This document shows, one piece after another, positions 25,471-33,724 of a stretch of DNA of 64,000 nucleotides (position 1 is the first letter of the stretch; every line of letters starts with the position of its first letter). The translations under genes were made by a program, and so were the position numbers. Source of the DNA: Phycisphaerae bacterium (GTDB taxonomy: Bacteria; Planctomycetota; Phycisphaerae; UBA1845; PWPN01); assembly GCA_018003015.1 (NCBI GenBank), contig JAGNEZ010000013.1, positions 1 to 64,000 of the forward strand, in the 5' to 3' direction. The notes below the pieces were generated by a model that was given only the letters and a program-made list of their open reading frames with translations, was not told where the DNA came from and did no database searches.

Positions 25471-26622
25471 ATGCGACACAACGCCTTTCTCCGAATCGTG
25501 GCGGCAGGATCGATGACCGCCGTTCTGGCCGCTGTTCTCATGACCTGGGCCGCCGATGCCGGCACGTCGAAAAGCGCCCTGGAGTCCGACGATCAGGGCT
25601 GGCAGGACATAATGCCGCCCGCCGATCTGGCCGGCTGGTACCGCGTGCCCGTGCCGCCCGGGGGCAAGCTGGGCCGCGACCAGTGGCATGTCGATGCCGC
25701 CGCCAAGCTCCTGATCTGCGACGGCGACGGCGGCCACGACATGCTCCTGACCAAGAAGGAGTACGGCGACGCGATCTTCCACTTCGAGTTTCGATACACC
25801 CAGGTCGAGGGCAAATCCGGGTACAACAGCGGGGCGTACGTGCGCAACTCCGAGGACGGCGGGCTCTGGCACCAAGCCCAGTTCGGCGATGCCAGCGACG
25901 GCTACCTCTTTGGCGAAACCCGTACCACCGAAGGTGGCAAGCAGTTCTTCACCCTACAGAAGGACGTCAAGAACGGCCGGGTCAAGCCGGTCGGCGAATG
26001 GAACATCATGGAAATCAGTGCCCAGGGCAAGGTCCTGACCCTCTGGGTGAACGGGGCGGTGACCTGCAAGTTCGAGAAGTGCGGCACGCCCCAGGGCCAT
26101 CTCGGGCTCGAAGGCGAGGGCTACCGCATTGAGTTCCGCAACCTGAAGGTCAAGCCGCTGGGCGGAGCGGCCGGGTCGACCTTCTCCAAGCCGGTGATCG
26201 ATATCGGTGTGGTCGTCTCGGACATCGAGAAGTCGGCCAAGTTCTACACCGAGAGCCTGGGGATGACCGAGGTGAAGGGCTTCTCCGTCAGCGGTGAGCT
26301 CGGCCGCAAGATCGGCCTGATCGACAACCACCCCGTTGACATTCGTGTTTTCGTTCCCGCGGATACCGACTCCACCACCCGGATCAAGATGATGTCTTTC
26401 GCGGACGCGCCCGGTAAGGCTGCCGATCAGAGCTGGATCCACTCGACGCTGGGCATCCGGTACCTGACCATCTACGTTGCCAGCGCGGATGCGACCCTTG
26501 AGCGCCTGGCCAAGACCGGCGTCAAGCCGATCGGCGAAACACCGGTTTCGTTGGGTAAGAACCAGCGTCTGATCACAGTCCGGGATCCCGACGGCGTCTT
26601 TATCGAGCTGATTGGGCCGTAA
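25471..26622 (+). CDS. Secreted DUF1080 (3-keto-glycoside hydrolase-like) domain fused to a VOC/glyoxalase domain
   Basis: The 383-residue product begins with a signal-anchor-like segment (residues 8-28). Residues about 35-225 form a DUF1080/LamG-like jelly roll (DLAGWYRV, GDAIFHFEFRYTQ, GYNSGAYVRN, GLEGEGYRIEFRNLKVKPL), a family very common in planctomycetes and recently linked to 3-keto-glycoside hydrolysis. Residues about 245-383 form a VOC superfamily domain (IDIGVVVSDIEKSAKFYTESLGM ... DPDGVFIELIGP, quoted in part). Metal-ligand positions in the VOC part include the final FIEL glutamate. The fusion suggests a combined extracytoplasmic sugar-processing enzyme, but no activity is proven. 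Confidence 0.87.
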   Translation: MRHNAFLRIVAAGSMTAVLAAVLMTWAADAGTSKSALESDDQGWQDIMPPADLAGWYRVPVPPGGKLGRDQWHVDAAAKLLICDGDGGHDMLLTKKEYGDAIFHFEFRYTQVEGKSGYNSGAYVRNSEDGGLWHQAQFGDASDGYLFGETRTTEGGKQFFTLQKDVKNGRVKPVGEWNIMEISAQGKVLTLWVNGAVTCKFEKCGTPQGHLGLEGEGYRIEFRNLKVKPLGGAAGSTFSKPVIDIGVVVSDIEKSAKFYTESLGMTEVKGFSVSGELGRKIGLIDNHPVDIRVFVPADTDSTTRIKMMSFADAPGKAADQSWIHSTLGIRYLTIYVASADATLERLAKTGVKPIGETPVSLGKNQRLITVRDPDGVFIELIGP

Positions 26623-26753
26623 GTCACCGGGGAGAGGTTGAGTGTGCTGACAAGACGGTAGTCGTGGGTGACGCACGTTTGCCCGGTGTGCGACGGATGA
26701 TCCGGGGCGGTGATGGCCGACGTCGATACGCCGGTCAGTGAGCGTTCGGGCGG

Positions 26754-28004
26754 TCATGGGTTCAGAAGGTGGTTTTGGCTTTTCGCTGGAGGATGACGCT
26801 GCAGCGAGTCGATCAACGTATCCCTCTCGGTGGCAGGCCTCGGGTTAGAAGCCGTGGGCTCCCGCTTCAGTGCTTCCAGAACGGCATCGAAGGCTGGCTT
26901 CGATTTGCCCTGGCGATCGAAGAGCAACGGGTGGTTCACTCGCTTCCAAGGGAAATCGTTTAGCCAGCTCTGGCCGTCGTGCAGATTCCAGAATGAGACT
27001 CGGGCGACGACGTCGGAGTATTTGCGGAAGAGGCGGAAGAGCTGGGCGTACTGGTCGGCCTGGCGCCGCAGGATCTCGGCAGGACAACCGTCGCGGTAGG
27101 GATCGAGCTTGGCGAGTTCCCCGCGATACCTGCCGCCGTCCGCCCACCATCGTGACCGGGGGATGACGTCGATGTCGAGTTCGGACACCACCACTTTGAC
27201 GCCGAGCTGGCGCATGGTAACGAGCGTGGCTTCAAGGTCGGTGAAGGGCAGGTGGTCCAGTTCGTAATGTCCCTGGAGGCCGATCGCATGCACGGGCGCA
27301 CCCTTCTCGCGCAGCGAACGGAGAAGGCGGATCTGCTTTTCGCGCTTGCCGGGCAGCTCGTTGTTGTAGTCGTTGTAGATGAGCAGGGCCTGTGGATCCA
27401 CCTCGTGGGCGAACTCGAATGCCTTGACGATGAAGTCCTCGCCGCAAGCCCTGCTCCAGCCCGACGGCCGCAGGAACTCCTTGCCGTCGTCCAGGGCCTC
27501 GTTGACCACATCCCACATGGCGATGCGGCCGCGATAGCGGCCGGCGACGGTGGCGATATGCGACTTCATGCGGGCGAGCAGCAGGTCGTGGCCGGCCGTG
27601 CCGTCGCCATCGCGGAAGAACCAGGGCGGTGTGCGGTCGTCTTTGGCCCAGACCAGGCAGTGGCCCACGACCTGAAGATGACGGGATGCGGCGAACTCGA
27701 CGAACGCGTCCGGCCGGGTGAAGTGGAACGACCCTTCCGCAACCTGCACCGGGTTGGGTTTGAGGCAGTTCTCCGGCGTCAGGGCGCCAAACTGAGCGAT
27801 GAGCAACGGCCAGTCGGTCGGGGTTTCGGGAATCCGGTCGCTGACGCCCGCGCCGATCGTGAAGAGGCCATCCGCGGCGGCACGCAGCGAACGCGGCTCG
27901 TTCGGTCCGGCTGTGGCCGATGGCCATGCCGTCAGCAGCCCGATGGCGGCCAGGAGGCCCCGACGGATTGACAGCTTCTGGGTCTGCATCGACACACCCA
28001 TCAT
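26754..28004 (-). CDS. Secreted GH10 endo-beta-1,4-xylanase-like enzyme
   Basis: The 416-residue protein has a signal peptide (residues about 6-32) and a single GH10 barrel. The catalytic acid/base Glu169 lies in WDVVNEAL and the nucleophile Glu275 in VVSELDID; VGHCLVW and FWNLHDGQSW match the GH10 substrate-binding strands. The catalytic barrel is of normal length with no extra binding module. GH10 enzymes cleave xylan with retention. Candidate starts are ATG 28004, ATG 28001 and ATG 27989; the last would leave the signal peptide intact. It is next to the HzsA-related gene on the same strand. Confidence 0.94.
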   Translation of the reverse strand: MMGVSMQTQKLSIRRGLLAAIGLLTAWPSATAGPNEPRSLRAAADGLFTIGAGVSDRIPETPTDWPLLIAQFGALTPENCLKPNPVQVAEGSFHFTRPDAFVEFAASRHLQVVGHCLVWAKDDRTPPWFFRDGDGTAGHDLLLARMKSHIATVAGRYRGRIAMWDVVNEALDDGKEFLRPSGWSRACGEDFIVKAFEFAHEVDPQALLIYNDYNNELPGKREKQIRLLRSLREKGAPVHAIGLQGHYELDHLPFTDLEATLVTMRQLGVKVVVSELDIDVIPRSRWWADGGRYRGELAKLDPYRDGCPAEILRRQADQYAQLFRLFRKYSDVVARVSFWNLHDGQSWLNDFPWKRVNHPLLFDRQGKSKPAFDAVLEALKREPTASNPRPATERDTLIDSLQRHPPAKSQNHLLNP

Positions 28005-28099
28005 GAGGCGACAATCGGTTGCCTAACCATGGTCATGTGTGGCCGCTGGTCCTGGTACGACCCATGCCTCTATTTCGCCCAATGGCCTGTCATCGCTTC

Positions 28100-31000
28100 C
28101 TAATCCACCGGCCCCGGCCTGGTAATCCGCGGGGCGGTCGCGATCCTCGGCCGGACGGCCAGCCAGTCGACGCCCTGGAACCACGGGTCCGGTATCTGCC
28201 GCACTTCCTCGTCGCCAAGATATGGGCACATGGCGTCCACCCAGGCGATCAATCGCTGCAGGCTGATTGGATCCACCCGCACTTGGTGGTGCTTCCCACT
28301 GGAGGCATAGTCGATGAGCCGGCTCTTGTAGGAAAGGCCGGTCAAGGGCGCGGGCGTCTTGTAGCCGGCCGGATCGATTGTGCTGAAGGCCTCGACCATG
28401 AGCATGCCCGCCAGACCCCAGCCGGGGGTGGATTCGCGCGGTTTCCGATAGGGCTCACCCCAGCTGGGATGGCCGGTGAGAATCACATAAGGCTCGCTGA
28501 AGCCCAAGAAACCCGGCCGATCGGTCAAATCCAGCACCTTCTGGCCTTCGCCGTCGCCCTGGTGGCACTGGCCACAGTAGCGGTCGAGGACCGGCTTGGC
28601 GTATCGGGCATAGCTGACGGTGTCCTCGCCCCACGGCGGTGGCGTGATCTGCAAAGGCTCCCGGGTCACCGCCGTGCCCCGCGTGGTGTTCATCGGCGTG
28701 CGAGCGTGAGCCTCGTGGCAGCCTAGGCAGCCGCGGTACTCGCCCGGCATGAGCCCGACGAAGCTCCGCATCGTCTGCAAGGCCCGTTGGTTCTCGTCCA
28801 GCAACTGGAAGTGCAGGGGCATGCCGGAGGGGGCGTGGAAAGAGACTGACCCGTCCGAATCGATAGGCGCGGTGCCCAGGACCCGCTTGACCCCCTCGGA
28901 CTGCACGATCGAGACCACCGGTCCGGTCGAGATGTACGGCCGCTTGTGCCAGTAGGTGTAGGTCTTCGGCTCGATGTGGAGAATCCGCAGGTAGCGGGCT
29001 TTGTCCTTCAGTTCGGGGGGCGCCCCCCGGTAGACATCGTTGCTGAACAGCACGCCCCCTTTGGGACTCGATCGGTCGGCACGCCCCGGCCAGGCAACCT
29101 GGTCGGGGATGATCGGTGGCCGGGGCCGTGGCTTGACTGGCAGGGCGTGAAGGATATTGTGTGCGCCCTCGTAGATCAGTTCTCGGTTGCCCTCCACGTC
29201 CATCAAGTATAGCAGGAACTTGCCCCCGCGGTTGGCGGACACCAGGAAGTCCTGCTCGCTCAGCGGATACGGCGAGTAGTAGGCTGGATACTTGCCACTG
29301 CAGTGATAGTCCGGGGATTCAATCGGGTCCACCGGTCCGTTGCCTGTCTCAGGCCAGGGCACGTCGGCCGTGATCTTGGTCAAGCCTTGCGGGAAGTTGA
29401 GACCCTGCGCCGGGTCGAGGATGGCCAACGAGCCGGCGAACCAGTCGTGATGGGCGCTGCCGGTGAGCAGGATACGGCGGCTGCCGGGGATGCACCTGGC
29501 ATCCTTGGTCACGTCGGGCCAGACGCTTTGGTTGCCCCACAGCGTGTTGACCTGCATGCCGTCGGGGTTGACCGTCCAGAGCTTTTGGGCCCGCCACAGC
29601 GGCTTGTCGGTGTACTCCCAGCGGGTGTAGAGTACCCGGCCTTCGTGGGTAACCGAGGGCAGATAGTCGGGTTCGTTGTTCTGTGAGATCAGATACACAT
29701 CGCGGCCGGATCGGTCGCATCGGGCCAGCACGAAGGCGTTGGTCGGGGGCATGCAGCGGACATAGGTGTGACCGCGCGTGGTGGTGAACACGATGTGCCG
29801 ATCATCGGGCAGGTAGATCGGGTCGAGATCATCGTACGCCCCGTCGGTCAATTGGACGAGGCCGGTGCCGTCCACGTTGATTTCGTAGAGGTGAAAGGAC
29901 TTCTCGTTGTGTGGCTTGTAGCAGAACAGCACCTTGTCGGCGTCGTAGGACAGATCGGGACGCCAGAAGGAACCGTGCAGCGGCGGCTGGGGCATGAGCT
30001 GGTTCAACTTGCCGTCGGGTGACAGGCCGTCCAAGATCAGCAGCCGGGCGCCGGGGACGGCCATGTATCCCAGCCGATGGCGGGTCTCGTGCCGCCACTC
30101 CGAGCCCTGGGGATAGGGCATGTCCACGAAGAGCACTTTTCCGAAGTCGACAACCGGATTGCGGAACTGGATCGATCGCTTGATCCGGCGGACTTCGAAA
30201 TACGGCTCCGGGTCGTCGCCCGGCAGACTCGCCGCTCGCTTCTCCAGGTCGGCGAGGCGGGCCAGGTCGGCCGTGAAGTCCACCCGGCCAGGCCATCGCG
30301 ATTGAATCCTAGCGGCCAGGTGGCGGGTCCACGTGACCTCGTCGCGGATCCGCTGGGGCGTCGGGTTGCCGTCGGCCTGGTGCAGCCAGTCACGCCGCAG
30401 GGTTTCCTCCGCCTCGCTCGCCGAGAGGTCGCGCGTCGGGGGTGTGGATGGTCGAACGTAGGGTGCCACGGGCTCCTGGAGGTAGGGCCGAAGCTGGACC
30501 CGGGCTCCAATCTGAAGGACCAGTTCGATCCACTCGGGTGAGCCGGTTGCGGCGTCGCCTTGGGCCTTGAGCTCCTCGAAACGTTTTCGGAGGTCATCCG
30601 CTTCCTCCCACTTCTTGCGGTCTTCGTCGGTCTGTTTGCTCCGCTGGTGCTCGGTCAGAGGCTTGTACTCCATCATGAGCTCGATGAGCCGCGCGGTCTG
30701 CTCGATGAGCGGCCCACTCCTGCGGGCGGTGACGTATTGCGGCAGGCCGGCGCCGGTCCAGGTCGTGAAACAACGGGATTCCTCAGGGAAGGCCCGCCGG
30801 AGCACCGCGAGCGCCGCATTCAGGACTTCGGGATCGAGCCCGGCATCCCTCTCGACCACGGCCCGGCGACAGCGGAACAGCATGTTGGCGAACGAATCGG
30901 CAGGGCCGCAGATAAAGCCGGCTCGCTCCTGCAACGCCTTGAACGCCTGCTCGGCTGGCTCGGCACCGGCCTGATATAGGCTCTTCACTTCCTCGGCCGT

Positions 31001-31729
31001 CAATGCGTCGCCGTAGACTCGCAGATCGTCCAGGCCGCCCTGGAAGTGCTCTCCGGTGCCGCCCAATGAGCCGATGAAGAAAGGAACGGCCCCGTTCGAC
31101 GCGATCGTGCCGGGCCGCTCCAGCCGGGCGATCTCCCGTCCGTCGAGGTAGACGCGCATGTGCCGGCCGTCGAACGTGGCGGCACAGTGATGCCATCGGC
31201 CGTCGAGGACCTTCGCGGGCTCGACCGGGCCGTCGCACTCCACGTATCCGCCGATGTTCAGACCCAGCGACAGGATCGTGCCGTTTTCCTGGAACGAGAA
31301 GAGCACGCGATGCGCGCACTCCTGGCGGATGATCTCGCGGAATCCCGACAGATCCGAAGGCTGCACCCATGCGCACAGGCTCAGCTTGTCGATCGTGCCG
31401 CCGCGCAGGCCGGCGCGGGTCTGAAGGTAGTATTCGCCGGTGAGATACAGGGCGGTGCCGAACACACTCGGGATTCGCCTCAGGGTCGTGGGTTGCCGGC
31501 CGGAAATAAGCGATCGAAAGCCGCCGTGCAGGGCGGTGTTGTGGTCCTGGCCACTCGCGTCGCGACAGATGTCGCCGGAGGCTTCGTCGAACGTCCAGTG
31601 GGCGATCAGCGGTGGTGAACCGGCTGGCCCAGGGCTCGCTTCTCCGTACGTGGCTGTGCTGCTGGTCACGGCCAGTGCAGGAATCAACAGGAGAATCGCG
31701 GGAAGCCCAGGTGCGAGTCGGTTGTTCAT
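28100..31729 (-). CDS. Secreted LamG/HzsA-related dihaem cytochrome-like protein
   Basis: The 1209-residue product starts at an ATG after AGAGAGG and has a signal peptide. Residues about 42-235 are a LamG/concanavalin-like domain (LIAHWTFDEASGD ... GGLDDLRVYGDALT, in part). A helical region follows, and residues about 490-1190 resemble the hydrazine synthase alpha subunit: a Trp-rich six-bladed propeller with PD40-like strands (FRPDLSYDADKVLF, DLDPIYLPDDRHIVF) and two c-type haem motifs, CLGCH (1001-1005) and CGQCH (1052-1056). HzsA-related proteins are widespread in planctomycetes that do not perform anammox. An electron-transfer or oxidative role outside the cytoplasm is likely; hydrazine synthesis is not implied. 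Confidence 0.85.
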   Translation of the reverse strand: MNNRLAPGLPAILLLIPALAVTSSTATYGEASPGPAGSPPLIAHWTFDEASGDICRDASGQDHNTALHGGFRSLISGRQPTTLRRIPSVFGTALYLTGEYYLQTRAGLRGGTIDKLSLCAWVQPSDLSGFREIIRQECAHRVLFSFQENGTILSLGLNIGGYVECDGPVEPAKVLDGRWHHCAATFDGRHMRVYLDGREIARLERPGTIASNGAVPFFIGSLGGTGEHFQGGLDDLRVYGDALTAEEVKSLYQAGAEPAEQAFKALQERAGFICGPADSFANMLFRCRRAVVERDAGLDPEVLNAALAVLRRAFPEESRCFTTWTGAGLPQYVTARRSGPLIEQTARLIELMMEYKPLTEHQRSKQTDEDRKKWEEADDLRKRFEELKAQGDAATGSPEWIELVLQIGARVQLRPYLQEPVAPYVRPSTPPTRDLSASEAEETLRRDWLHQADGNPTPQRIRDEVTWTRHLAARIQSRWPGRVDFTADLARLADLEKRAASLPGDDPEPYFEVRRIKRSIQFRNPVVDFGKVLFVDMPYPQGSEWRHETRHRLGYMAVPGARLLILDGLSPDGKLNQLMPQPPLHGSFWRPDLSYDADKVLFCYKPHNEKSFHLYEINVDGTGLVQLTDGAYDDLDPIYLPDDRHIVFTTTRGHTYVRCMPPTNAFVLARCDRSGRDVYLISQNNEPDYLPSVTHEGRVLYTRWEYTDKPLWRAQKLWTVNPDGMQVNTLWGNQSVWPDVTKDARCIPGSRRILLTGSAHHDWFAGSLAILDPAQGLNFPQGLTKITADVPWPETGNGPVDPIESPDYHCSGKYPAYYSPYPLSEQDFLVSANRGGKFLLYLMDVEGNRELIYEGAHNILHALPVKPRPRPPIIPDQVAWPGRADRSSPKGGVLFSNDVYRGAPPELKDKARYLRILHIEPKTYTYWHKRPYISTGPVVSIVQSEGVKRVLGTAPIDSDGSVSFHAPSGMPLHFQLLDENQRALQTMRSFVGLMPGEYRGCLGCHEAHARTPMNTTRGTAVTREPLQITPPPWGEDTVSYARYAKPVLDRYCGQCHQGDGEGQKVLDLTDRPGFLGFSEPYVILTGHPSWGEPYRKPRESTPGWGLAGMLMVEAFSTIDPAGYKTPAPLTGLSYKSRLIDYASSGKHHQVRVDPISLQRLIAWVDAMCPYLGDEEVRQIPDPWFQGVDWLAVRPRIATAPRITRPGPVD

Positions 31730-32077
31730 GCAAACCTCTCTCTTCGACCACCGGATTGCCGGTACTTAACGCTGCGTGGGTGGTCGGCTGCAATGACGCT
31801 CTGACGACGGATGGCTCTGTCTGAGATCTGGGAGACAGACGCCGGAGCTTGGATTCTACGACAAATGGCCGGTCCGAATCTAGAGGTCGGCCAGGTTGCG
31901 GGCTCACAACGCCGTTCGTGCGTGCCTGGCCCATCCGAAACGCAACACCTTGGCCGACTGGCCCTGGACCGTCCATTCAACGTGGACAGGTGGTAGGGCA
32001 GGCGGTTCTCGCTGAAGGCGAGGTTCGCCTGCCGGATAGGCTGATGGGTGACCGCTACCCAGGTGACCGCCGTCTGC
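31730..32077. other. Intergenic region upstream of the HzsA-related gene
   Basis: The 348 bp lie between two minus-strand genes. Beyond the AGAGAGG ribosome binding site next to the HzsA-related start, I see no promoter of good quality, no terminator and no protein-like frame. Confidence 0.45.
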
Positions 32078-33262
32078 TCACTTCATGCAGTTCGGATCCG
32101 CCAGTTGGTTCTCGCCGCTGTAACACCGCTGGAAGATGCCAAAGTCGGCTTGGTCCACGTCATGATCTTTGTCGAGGTCGGTTGCCGAGCACGTCGGGGT
32201 ATCGCTGCGCGGAACGGCCGGTCCTGAGAAGCACGATGCAAATGTGTTGAGATCCTCCGCGTCCACGTCGCCGTCGTCATCGAAGTCGGCCTGGCCGCAA
32301 ACGGCGGGGACGATTATCGCGTCAACGGTGGCCTCGGCGTCGATCGAGACGTTCTCGCTGGCGAGCAGAAGATAACCTTGACCGCCGTTCGCGCCGCTCG
32401 AGTAGTAGAACGGATCCCAGGCTACGGGTTCGGTGCTGAGTCCGCCGCCCGCTCCGCCGATGGCTCGGATCTGGGCCGTTTCGCCGAATACGATCATACC
32501 GGCGTGCAGCTCGATGTTGCCTCCCGCGCCTCCTCCTCCGGGTCCCCCGTGGGCGAACACGTTGGCGAAAGCCACTCCCCCATGCGATCCGTTGGCCAGC
32601 AACTTGCCGGTTAGGCTCAGGCGCGCTGGGGTCGAGATCTGGAGTCCTCCCGCACCTCCTCCGCCGTCTCCTCCGGGGATGTCGACGCCGAAGAGCAGGC
32701 GTCCGCCGCCGCCCCCTCCACCGGAGCCTCCTCCGCCCTGCTGGCTGGGCACAAGCCTCGGCCGAGGAACGGCCCGGCCGCCGGCTGCCGGATTCGTTCC
32801 GGTGCGTGACGTTGCTCGCCGTCCCGGTGTCGCCATGCCGCCGCCGCCCCCGCCGTTGCCCTGGCCGGCAGGAGGTGGCCCGCCCATCCCCGGAGCGGGA
32901 CCGGTACCCATCTGGCCCGCGCTGTTTTTGCCGAGCGGGCCGCCATCCCAACCGCCCGGCCCTCCCGTGATGCCGAATCCCGATACATCGATGGTGCCCT
33001 CAATGAGCACGTCCCCGGTTGCCGCGAAGAACACGGGCGTGTTGAGGTCGTTGGGTTCGAAGCTGATCCTCACGTTCGGCGGGATGCGGATGGTCGTGAA
33101 GTTGAACACGCCGTCGGGCGCGAGGTCGTTCAGCACAATCTTCTGGTTGCCCGTGGGTGTGAAAGGCCCATCGGAACCGTCCGAGACGATGCCGCTGGCC
33201 ACCACGGCGGGAACGGCCGCCAATCCGAAAGCCGACACTGCGCTGAGTACGAGTGTTCGCAT
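32078..33262 (-). CDS. Secreted Gly-rich surface protein with C-terminal dockerin-like module
   Basis: The 394-residue product starts at an ATG after GGAGGAGG with a signal peptide (MRTLVLSAVSAFGLAAVPA). A beta-helix-like N-terminal part (VLIEGTIDVSG, then GGxGG runs and repeated GGGG blocks at about 140-260) resembles low-complexity adhesin-type proteins. The C-terminal 70 residues hold two EF-hand-like motifs (DFDDDGDVDAEDL and DLDKDHDVDQADF), each followed by F..C.SG. This layout matches the C-terminus of the propeller protein at 17-2356 and the N-terminal part of the RHS protein, so it is probably a shared calcium-dependent surface or assembly module. Confidence 0.85.
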   Translation of the reverse strand: MRTLVLSAVSAFGLAAVPAVVASGIVSDGSDGPFTPTGNQKIVLNDLAPDGVFNFTTIRIPPNVRISFEPNDLNTPVFFAATGDVLIEGTIDVSGFGITGGPGGWDGGPLGKNSAGQMGTGPAPGMGGPPPAGQGNGGGGGGMATPGRRATSRTGTNPAAGGRAVPRPRLVPSQQGGGGSGGGGGGGRLLFGVDIPGGDGGGGAGGLQISTPARLSLTGKLLANGSHGGVAFANVFAHGGPGGGGAGGNIELHAGMIVFGETAQIRAIGGAGGGLSTEPVAWDPFYYSSGANGGQGYLLLASENVSIDAEATVDAIIVPAVCGQADFDDDGDVDAEDLNTFASCFSGPAVPRSDTPTCSATDLDKDHDVDQADFGIFQRCYSGENQLADPNCMK

Positions 33263-33356
33263 GGGATTCCTCCTCCAATTCGAGAGGCAGGCGTTTGCCT
33301 GATTCGAGATGCTTCAGTCGACTCGGGCCGCCCACGGCGCCTGGCCGTGTGTAGCT

Positions 33357-33385
33357 ATTATACTGCCGGTGTCCAAGTGATGGAA
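33357..33385 (-). promoter_or_regulatory. Promoter of the Gly-rich surface protein gene
   Basis: A perfect TATAAT (33362-33357) with a weak TTCCAT -35 (33385-33380) at 17-bp spacing lies about 95 bp upstream of the ATG on the minus strand. Confidence 0.5.
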
Positions 33386-33680
33386 GGACTGGTCTGCCCT
33401 CGGCGATCGGCGGCCCGCCGGCCACATCGGAGCACGTCTGGCCTGGGTTGGCGCAACGATGAGGGAGTCGCCGTCGAGCGGAACGGGAGGACCATGCTGG
33501 CAGGGTGTTCACAGCTCGCGACCACAGCGGGCCCGCTCCGGCCAAAGGTGACGTCGGCGTCCGCGTTGCAACCTGTTGCCTCCGTCTAGGAATCCCTCGC
33601 ACGAGCTCGGCCAGGCAACGAGCCGCGGACTTGACTTGACGCAGGTCGGAGCCGACCATGATGCAGGTTCGAGGCATGAT
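33386..33680. other. Intergenic region upstream of the Cys/Met-metabolism gene
   Basis: No gene is seen. The part nearest the downstream gene contains TTGACTTGACG (about 33631-33641), a GGTCGG/CCGACC inverted repeat (33644-33657) and two copies of CATGATGC (33657 and 33675), which suggest regulatory sequence. Confidence 0.4.
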
Positions 33681-33707
33681 GCGGGTGGCCTTGTGAAGGC
33701 CGCCCGC
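33681..33707 (+). promoter_or_regulatory. Leader hairpin just upstream of the Cys/Met-metabolism gene
   Basis: GCGGGTGGCC and GGCCGCCCGC form a 10-bp stem (one T-G pair) around loop TTGTGAA, ending 4 bp before the AGAGGAGAG ribosome binding site. It has no T-run, so it is not a terminator; a translational control element or RNA stabiliser is possible. I could not match it to SAM or SAH riboswitch consensus. Confidence 0.45.
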
Positions 33708-33724
33708 ACGAGAGGAGAGCAAGA

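Noticed and set aside
33600-33724. A SAM-type riboswitch upstream of the Cys/Met-metabolism gene
   Set aside because: A hairpin is present, but I could not reproduce the conserved core of any SAM or SAH riboswitch class, so only a generic leader structure is claimed.
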